Source: an uncultured Mycoplasma sp. (GTDB lineage: Bacteria; Bacillota_I; Bacilli_A; Mycoplasmatales; Metamycoplasmataceae). Taken from it: DNA of 47,322 bases. The stretch lies in NCBI GenBank assembly GCA_947039505.1, contig CAMQYZ010000003.1, forward strand, positions 1-47,322, given 5' to 3'. Position numbers and translations under genes: made by a program. The notes below the pieces were generated by a model, which did not search any database, was not told where the DNA came from, and saw only the letters and a list, made by a program, of their open reading frames with translations. Of the stretch, positions 40,977 through 47,322 are shown in pieces. Each line of letters starts with the position of its first letter. Position 1 is the stretch's first letter.

Positions 40977-42139
40977 GTTTTGCTCCTTCTACTATTTTTC
41001 TCTTCTTGTAAAAGAGAATTATTTGACCTAATAAAATCAATAATGCCTGGAGAATAATTGGTAATTTGATTTATTTTAATTTTATAATTTCCATAAATAC
41101 TATTGCTATATTTTTTTGAATATATCTCAATAATTATTTCAAAATTTTCATTAGAATTAGGCGGTATAACAACAGAAGTATCAATACCAATTCCAAAATT
41201 TTCATTTGCACCTAAATCATCATGTATAAAAATACTCAAGTTTTTGTATAATTCGCTTATTTTGATTGGAACATTTTCTCCTACGAATAAAGTTGGTTTG
41301 ATGTTTTCTTGTAATAATGTACTTAATTGTTTTTCTAAATCTGCATATTCAGTAGAAAATGTTGAAATTGGAAATTTTTCTAAACTATAAATACTATTAG
41401 AACCAAAAACAATATCCATATTAATCAGACCTTCAATTCTAGAAGGCTCTTTTCCAAGTTGTATGTCTTTAATTTCTATCTTCATTCCTTTTTGCAAAGC
41501 TACTTCATTCATTTTGTTCAAAACAATCGGAGAAACTAAATTTTGAAATTTAGTTTGAAAAGTAGTTTTGCTTTCAGGAATATCAAATATAGAAATCGGA
41601 ATGCCATTAGACATTATTTTCTTAGTTATGTCAAGATCATTTGAAGATTGTTTTACTCTCAATGAAATATCATTGATAATTTCTGATAAAAACTGATCTT
41701 TAAAATAAGTTTCTTTAACTCTTATATCAAAATCTTCTTTTGTCATTTGTTCAATTTGGAAGGAATTAGGAACAATTGCAGAACTAATTTTAAAAGAATA
41801 GGTTTCATAAATCTCTTTATCTAATTTTGAAGATACTTTCATATGAACATTATTATCAATAGAACCAATAAGTGGAATTTCAAAATTAATAATTTCAAAT
41901 AAAAGATTTTTATCATTTAATTTTTCTACTTTTACAATATTGTCTTGAACATCATTAATATTAGTATTTTGTTTTAAAGTTATTTCTGGAGCCATTTGCT
42001 TTTTAGCTGCTTCACTAACCAAAAAAGTTTGTTCTGTAATTTGTTGCCCAGTTAAAGAACCGCTAGAACAAGAAATTAAAGAAATAGCTGGCAAGGTGAC
42101 TAACGACAATGATGTTATAGTTAAATACTTTAATTTCAT
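40967..42139 (-). CDS. Lipoprotein 3 of a four-gene cluster
   Basis: It has 390 residues with a lipobox LISC (Cys 24). Reading TGA as Trp extends the end from 40973 to a TAA at 40967, so the tail is SKTWL. The body seems to hold two related halves, each with segments such as IFDI, IKDIQLG and YK.KI. The start is two bases after the lipoprotein 4 stop. AAGGAAAC upstream could serve as a ribosome binding site. Function unknown. Confidence 0.85.
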
Positions 42140-42141
42140 GT

Positions 42142-42909
42142 TTATAGTTTCCTTGCCTGAAAAATATCAATTGGTTTAGTTATTGTGATAACTTCTTCAG
42201 GAGTACCTTCGATAGAATTACCAAATTTAAAATCAAAAACAATTACATTAGTTTCAATACTCTTGAAAACCATGTGAACATTTTTTTGAAAACCATCAAA
42301 AATATATTGATTTATATTAGAGGTTGTAAGTCTATCATTTAAGGGTTTTGGATCTTGAGTTAAACTTGAAGTATCTATTGATGTTTGACCTTCGAATTCA
42401 CCTCTACCAAAAATAGCATCTGAAACAACTTTTGTTATATTGCCTATGTTAGGAGATAGTAATTCATCAAATAATATTTCAAGAGTTTCATACGGAATAG
42501 AATTAATTGTTTTATCTTTAATTTCGATTATTTCCGAGAAATTAATAGAATAAAAACCCGAAATTTCCGGAGCTATATCTAATGTGTCTGTTGATGTTAC
42601 TTTTAATCAAATCAATAAATCTTTTGAATCAACTACAGGAAGTTCAATATCATTTATTTCAATTTTTACACCACTTATTTCTGTAATTGGATTGTTAAAC
42701 GATTGTGACTTTACATAATTTTCTAAATTAATTATATTATTTGTTGGTTTGACTGATAATGTTGGAAGCGGTTTTTGCAAAATTATATTTTCAATTTTTT
42801 CTTCAGCTTCCGATATTCTACTTTCAGTACTGTTTTGTGAACAAGATAACAAGGTTATCGGAAATATTGCAACTAATGGTGTTGATAAAATAAATAAGAA
42901 TTTTTTCAT
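42142..42909 (-). CDS. Lipoprotein 4, first gene of the cluster
   Basis: It has 255 residues with a lipobox LLSC (Cys 23). ATG 42909 was chosen because AAGGAG lies eight bases before it. An upstream ATG at 42957 would put a charged stretch ahead of the signal core. One TGA encodes Trp after residue 100. The phrases ISGVKIEINDIELP and ISGFYSINFSEIIEIK suggest a repeated beta-rich domain shared with the next lipoprotein. Function unknown. Confidence 0.83.
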
Positions 42910-43013
42910 AAAATATTGCTCCTTACACACTAATAATTTATTAAATAATTTTATCATTTTTTAAGTATAATTGTTAAAATAAAGTTAAATGACTTAAAAA
43001 AGAACGGAATATT

Positions 43014-43388
43014 TTGTACGCATTCATAATAATAACAAATAAAATTAACTTTTCAAACTCTGTCAAAGATTACTTTGTTTCTATGTCACCAATTAATTTT
43101 AATACCACCAAAATATATACTTTTGGTTTAGATGAAACTAATGAATCATCAATCGTAAAAGAATTAAAACAAATCATGGAAACTAACAATAAAATTAATA
43201 AAAGTTTTGTCTTTTCTGATTTTGGTGATTCATTATTTGCATCAAAAATATTAGAAAGTTCTATTGAAAATACAATTTATTCAAATAGTTCATTAATTGA
43301 ATCAGGTTTTTTATCATTCACTTTAATCAATGGCGGTGCTCCTATTGAAGCAATCATGCTTTCTATTGATAGAGAAATTAAAAAATAA
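43014..43388 (+). CDS. DhaM/EIIA-Man-like protein lacking the active-site His
   Basis: It has 124 residues starting from TTG. The pattern is that of the EIIA-Man/DhaM fold: AFIIITNK, then SNSVKDYF, FGLDETNESSIVKELKQ, FVFSDFGDSLFASKILES, and a C-terminal GGAPIEAIMLSID. In DhaM the first strand ends in SH with the phosphorylated His. Here it reads TN, so phosphate transfer by the normal route is unlikely. No DhaK or DhaL lies nearby. TATAAT at 42966-42971 would give a leader of about 36 bases. It may be a regulatory relic. Family assignment is moderate. Confidence 0.55.
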   Translation: MYAFIIITNKINFSNSVKDYFVSMSPINFNTTKIYTFGLDETNESSIVKELKQIMETNNKINKSFVFSDFGDSLFASKILESSIENTIYSNSSLIESGFLSFTLINGGAPIEAIMLSIDREIKK

Positions 43389-43390
43389 AA

Positions 43391-44158
43391 TTATTTTTCT
43401 TCTTCTGCCAAGATTTTATCTATTTTTTCTGTAGTTTTAAAACTAATTTTTGCCAAAGAGTAAAGTGCCTTACGTCCATAAGTTTTGATAAATTCCATTG
43501 CAAACTTTTCCACAACTTCATTTGTACCTAATGGAGTTTTCATTTCTAATTCTTCGTCTTGATCTTCCATCATTTTTAAAAAATGATATCTAGCAATAAC
43601 TGAAGCCGCAGCAACAGAAATGTGTTTTGATTCAGCTTTTTCTAATAACATAACAGGTTTTACAAAAGAATCTGCACTTAATTTACCACCAACTAAAGAT
43701 TCATAATACTTTACAATACTTGCTTCATTACTAAATTGATCAATAATTGTCATGTCACTTTGCACTTTTAATTTTAATTCCAAGTGGTTAATTGATTTAA
43801 TGTGCAAGAACATTTTTAACTCATTAGCATTCATATATTTATTTAAATTGTTATATCCTTTTTGAGTTAAGTGATTAACACGAAAAACTAAAAGATCTTT
43901 TAACTTAGGGAAAACCTCTAGAATTTTTTTGTCTGTCATTAGTTTTGAATCAGTAATTCCTAGTTGTTTTATTTTTTCTATGTTTTCAGTTTCTACAAAA
44001 GCAGCACAAGCAACCAATGGTGTTAAATAATCCCCAACACCGGTTTCATCTACTCCTATTATATTTTTATTATCAAAAATGCCATTCGTATATTCTAGAA
44101 ATTTAATAGGTTTTACTTCTGTTTTAGTTTGTGTTTTTTTTGTTGCTGGTTTTGCCAT
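43391..44158 (-). CDS. rnhC: Ribonuclease HIII, without the N-terminal TBP-like domain
   Basis: It cleaves RNA in RNA-DNA hybrids. It has 255 residues. The catalytic pair is in GVDETGVGDYLTP near 35, where the GxGD pattern marks type HIII rather than HII. TDSKLM near 70 and AAASVIARYHFL near 184 hold further conserved residues. Typical RNase HIII has about 80 residues of TBP-like substrate-binding domain before the catalytic part. Here only a Lys/Thr-rich stretch of about 30 residues is present. The ribosome binding site is AAAGGA. It ends two bases from the convergent DhaM-like gene. Confidence 0.88.
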   Translation of the reverse strand: MAKPATKKTQTKTEVKPIKFLEYTNGIFDNKNIIGVDETGVGDYLTPLVACAAFVETENIEKIKQLGITDSKLMTDKKILEVFPKLKDLLVFRVNHLTQKGYNNLNKYMNANELKMFLHIKSINHLELKLKVQSDMTIIDQFSNEASIVKYYESLVGGKLSADSFVKPVMLLEKAESKHISVAAASVIARYHFLKMMEDQDEELEMKTPLGTNEVVEKFAMEFIKTYGRKALYSLAKISFKTTEKIDKILAEEEK

Positions 44159-44202
44159 ATCTTAATCCTTTAAACTTATGAAAAGTTATTTCCATTATAT
44201 TA

Positions 44203-45084
44203 TTATTTTTCTAGATTATTTAGAAATTTAATAATAAAATCACCAACCCCACCTTCTTTGTTACTTAATTCAGAGACAAAAGTTGCTGAGTTTTTGACAA
44301 CCTGATCAGCATTTGCCATAGCTACAGAAGTTTCTACAACTTTCAACATTGAAATGTCATTGAATCCATCACCTATTGCAACAGTATTTGTAACTTCAAT
44401 ATCATAAAATCTAATTAACAAAGAAATTACTTTAGCTTTTGAAACTCCTAAACCTGTGATATCAAAAATTTTTGAAGTGCTCCCTGTTTTTGATCAATAA
44501 TTAAATTCCGCAAGATCTCCATATTTAATATCTAAATATCTTTTCAAGTCTTGAGCGCTTTTTATGTGGCTTTTTTTATCCTTTTTCATTTCTTCAAAAT
44601 CAATATCTAAAATAACACTAATTGGTTTTAAAGGGATTCTAGTAAGATCAATCCCTTCCACAAATTTTGGTAATTTATTAAAACCAAATATTTGTTCTAG
44701 TTCAGGATTTCGACGTTCTAATTGAACTCAACCTGGTCCTTCAATAGCATAATTTTTAGTAACTTTTTTTAAAAATTCATCGCCAATAATGTAAAGCATT
44801 TCATTTAAGTTAACATATCTTATATAATCAATAAAAAAAGGATCACAAGGATTATGAATGTGAGCACCATTAATATTCCCAACTATTGTATCTAATTCTA
44901 GTTTTTCATAAATTTCTTTTGTTGAAACTCATGGTCTTCCTGTAATGATGGCAACAATGTGTCCTTTTTCTCTAGCCATCTTAATACCTTCAATGGTTCT
45001 TGGGTGAATTTCGTTACTAAGTGAGTCAGATAAAACAGTTCCATCCAAATCAATTGCAAATAAATATTTTTCTTTTTTTAACAT
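44203..45084 (-). CDS. Cof-type HAD phosphatase
   Basis: It has 293 residues. Motif I is AIDLDGTVLSDS near 10, motif II is ITGRP near 48, and motif IV is AIGDGFNDISML near 235 with the Lys before it in VSKAK. A type C2B cap lies between about 85 and 200. These enzymes remove phosphate from sugar phosphates, flavins or pyridoxal phosphate. Substrate unknown. Four TGA codons encode Trp. AAGGAG precedes the ATG. Confidence 0.9.
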
Positions 45085-45152
45085 GTTTTCACTTCTCCTT
45101 TTACAACCTTAAGTATATATAATTATAAAGAATAAAATGAATCATAACAATA

Positions 45153-45158
45153 TATAAT
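45153..45158 (+). promoter_or_regulatory. -10 box of trmL
   Basis: TATAAT ends eight bases before the ATG at 45167, and no ribosome binding site is present. Confidence 0.5.
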
Positions 45159-45166
45159 TAATAAAT

Positions 45167-45688
45167 ATGATCAATATTATTTTATATCAACCAGAGATAC
45201 CACCAAACACAGGGAACATAATTAGAACTTGTTATGCAACCAATGCAATATTACACATTATCAAACCATTGTCTTTTGATTTATTTCATCCATTAATCAA
45301 AAGAGCTGCTGCAGGTAGATCAATTGAAGATATTGAATATTATGTTTATGAAAGTTATGATGAATTCTTTAAACTACATGGAGATAAAAACATCTTTTAT
45401 ATATCAAGATATGGTTTAAAAAATTATGTTGAACATGATTACAAAAGCCAAAAAGACGTTTGAGTTATGTTCGGAAGAGAATCAACAGGTATTCCTAAAG
45501 ATATTTTAAAAAATAATATTGACAAATGCTTTAGAATTCCGATGAGTGAAAAATGTCGAAGTCTAAATTTGGCAAATAGTGTCAATCTTGTAGCTTATGA
45601 AATTTTAAGGCAAAATGACTTTAATGACCTTTCTTTATTTGAAGTTCAAAAAGGTAAAAATTTCTTATTAGAAGGTGATGATGAATAG
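45167..45688 (+). CDS. trmL: tRNA (cytidine/uridine-34 2'-O-)-methyltransferase TrmL
   Basis: It methylates the wobble ribose of certain leucine tRNAs. It has 173 residues in a minimal SPOUT knot with no extra RNA-binding domain. The motifs are PEIPPNTGNIIRTCYATNA near 9, FGRESTGIP near 101, and CRSLNLANSVNLVAYE near 130. One TGA encodes Trp in VWVMFG. It overlaps the next methyltransferase gene by about 11 bases, so both are made together. Confidence 0.93.
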
Positions 45689-46424
45689 CAAAGAATACTT
45701 AATTGAAATGCATAGAGATTATTTAACTAAAAATGAAATTAGTGAATATAAAAAGTTATTACAAAAAAAATATCGTTTGGAAAAAGGTATTTATATAATT
45801 GAAGGTAAGCACCTTGTTGAAGAAGCATTAAAAAAAAATATTGTGCAAACAATTATTTCTACTGAAAAAATCTTTGATTTTGAAGAAACTCTTTATGCAA
45901 GAGAAAGCGAAATCAAAAAACTATCAACTACCACTACTCCACAAAACATTATTGCCATTTGTAAAATGACAAAACCCAAACCTTTAGGAAACAAGATTTT
46001 ATTTTTAAACAAAATAAATGATCCAGGAAATTTAGGAACTCTAATTAGAACTGCAAAAGCATTTGGTTATAATGACATTGTTTTTGAAGGAGTTGATATG
46101 TATAATTCAAAAGTTTTAAGATCAACTCAAGGGGCAATATTTTCTACAAATTGTTTTAATGTTGAAAATTCTGCAACATGAATTAAAGAACGAAAAAGTG
46201 AAGGATACCGAATATATGGTGCTTTACTAAGTAAAACATCTAGACAATTTGATAAAGTAGAAAAGCAAGCAAAAAATATTATTGTTTTAGGTAATGAAGC
46301 AACGGGAATAGAATTTCCTGTAGAACAATTATTGGATGAAAAAATTTACATACCTATTGAATATGAATCTTTAAATGTTGCTGTTGCTGGCGGAATAATT
46401 CTTAACTACTTTAAAAAGGATTAA
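45678..46424 (+). CDS. SpoU/TrmH-family RNA methyltransferase
   Basis: It has about 248 residues. The N-terminal 100 residues form the substrate-binding domain (KKYRLEKGIYIIEGKHLVEEAL). The SPOUT domain follows, with NDPGNLGTLIRTAKAFGYND near 113, VLGNEATGI near 204, and IPIEYESLNVAVAGGIIL. It resembles rRNA 2'-O-methyltransferases of the RlmB/TsnR type. The start is one of ATG 45678 or 45681, with AAGGTG just before. A GTG at 45675 is inside that site. The stop codon shares bases with the stop of the convergent gene. Confidence 0.9.
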
Positions 46425-47322
46425 TTTTTTTTAGAGAAAATTAAATCATTGTATTGAAAAATATCATTTCTTGAAAATTTATATTGATAAACACCTTCAT
46501 CAGCAGAGTTTTTTGCTCTTGAAAAATTATTGGCAAAAATTCCTTCTTTTACAATTTTCTCTTTTGTAATTTCATCAATTAAAATTGTGTTTTCAAAAGA
46601 AGACATCATTCCTAAAATTTCTTTGTTCTTTAGTTCAAAATAATTTTCATCAACTTTTGAAGAAGTTAAGAAAATATTAAAATACTCCTTACCTTCTGAA
46701 TCAACACTTCATAATTGAGAACTCAAAGAAGATAATCTATGAATAATTAATGGCATTAATGAAGAGATTGTTGTGGCAATTTCCAATGTTTTTTTAATTG
46801 TAAAAATATCTGATATTAAAAATTGAAACTTTAATTCTGTTCTAGAAAAATTCTCATTATTGATATCAAAAGAAATCAATTCTTTAAAATCTTTTAGATA
46901 CTCAATAAGATAGTTGCTAAAAACATTTAAAATATCTGATTGCATTTTTTTAAATGTAATAATCAAAAATGAATATTCTTTTTTTTGATAAGTATTTATT
47001 TTATTATTCAAAAATAAATCAAAATTAATCGGACAATTTTCATCAGTTATTTTTGAAGTTGACAAAATAGAAAAACTATAATTTGGATTCTTAGTGATAA
47101 TATATTTATTTTCAGCAATTTCAAACATTGATTTTTTATCTCTAATTTTAATTGTTTCTACATGTGCAATAAAACTTCTTTTTTCATCCTCATTATAAAG
47201 TTCTGTGTTTCAAGCAAATGGTGAATCTGTTTGATATTCACTTTTAATTATTAATTTACCAGAAAAATCAAAAGCATGTTCTTCTTTGCCATATTTTTCT
47301 TCTCATAATTCTAGTGGTTTAA
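46421..47322 (-). CDS. Hypothetical protein, 5' end outside window
   Basis: About 299 residues are visible, with three TGA-encoded Trp. The stop is at 46421-46423, and the frame is open to the window edge. The upstream part has LELWEEKYGKEEHAFDFSG followed by PFAWNTEL. This reminds me of small proteins in which a WN.DH motif of the HNH type follows, but the His is not present here. The middle has long alternating helices (FLIITFKKMQSDILNVFSNY). There is no signal peptide in the visible part. I do not recognise the family. Confidence 0.65.

Noticed and set aside
1-47322. CRISPR arrays, insertion sequences, prophage, replication origin or rRNA genes.
   Set aside because: No regularly spaced short repeats, transposase, integrase, phage structural gene, DnaA-box cluster or rRNA sequence was seen.

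Overview
This window is A+T-rich DNA from a wall-less bacterium of the class Mollicutes. UGA is read as tryptophan throughout: the housekeeping genes fruA/manP, manA, tyrS, obg, dinB, sufS and tlyA are only intact when in-frame TGA is translated, and the tryptophans then fall at conserved places. Many lipoproteins with short signal peptides ending in a lipobox, surface proteins built from tandem repeats, fused NadD-YqeK, and the lack of any cell-wall gene fit the same picture. The gene set (fructose-type PTS, SufS/SufU, FolT/FolC, DinB, GalU, PlsY) suggests the Entomoplasmatales (Spiroplasma, Mesoplasma, Entomoplasma or Williamsoniiplasma relatives). Species cannot be read from the sequence.

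Layout. 1-4.3 kb: the 3' end of a repeat-containing surface protein, a 475-base non-coding stretch with an array of ACAATA/TATTGT palindromes, then a PTS EIIABC permease with manA, probably a mannose uptake operon. 4.3-6.1 kb (minus): ytpR-tyrS. 6.2-7.7 kb: deoxynucleoside kinase and an alpha/beta hydrolase. 7.75-8.0 kb (minus): a small peptide with a double-glycine leader. 8.1-11.7 kb: holA, a GH13-fold protein that appears to have lost its catalytic residues, and rplJ-rplL. 11.8-15.1 kb: two leucine-rich-repeat surface proteins on opposite strands, enclosing a tRNA-Ser(CGA) and a small membrane protein that is only visible when UGA is read through. 15.2-18.8 kb: two tandem paralogous ABC-2 exporters, each with permease and ATPase fused in one chain. 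18.9-21.2 kb: rluB, a 110-residue unknown, obg. 21.4-25.8 kb: a 1470-residue repeat protein with 14 repeats, one membrane anchor and a Trp/Gln/Asp-rich tail. 25.8-27.4 kb: galU, plsY. 27.4-35.6 kb (minus): folC-folT and then nusB-unknown-tlyA-sufS-sufU-dinB-nadD/yqeK-mtn, mostly overlapping or abutting. 35.8-37.5 kb: a DivIVA/GpsB-like protein and two unknowns. 37.5-42.9 kb (minus): four consecutive lipoproteins, a metallophosphoesterase and ffh. 43.0-47.3 kb: a DhaM-like protein without its histidine, RNase HIII, a Cof-type HAD phosphatase, trmL, a SpoU-family methyltransferase and a partial unknown.

Two themes stand out. First, translation starts: at least nine genes have a TATAAT box ending only 6-8 bases before the ATG and no Shine-Dalgarno sequence, so their mRNAs are probably leaderless, while others carry a good ribosome binding site. 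Second, surface and envelope functions dominate the accessory content: repeat proteins, LRR proteins, lipoproteins, fused exporters and a candidate secreted peptide. No insertion sequence, prophage, CRISPR array or replication origin is apparent.
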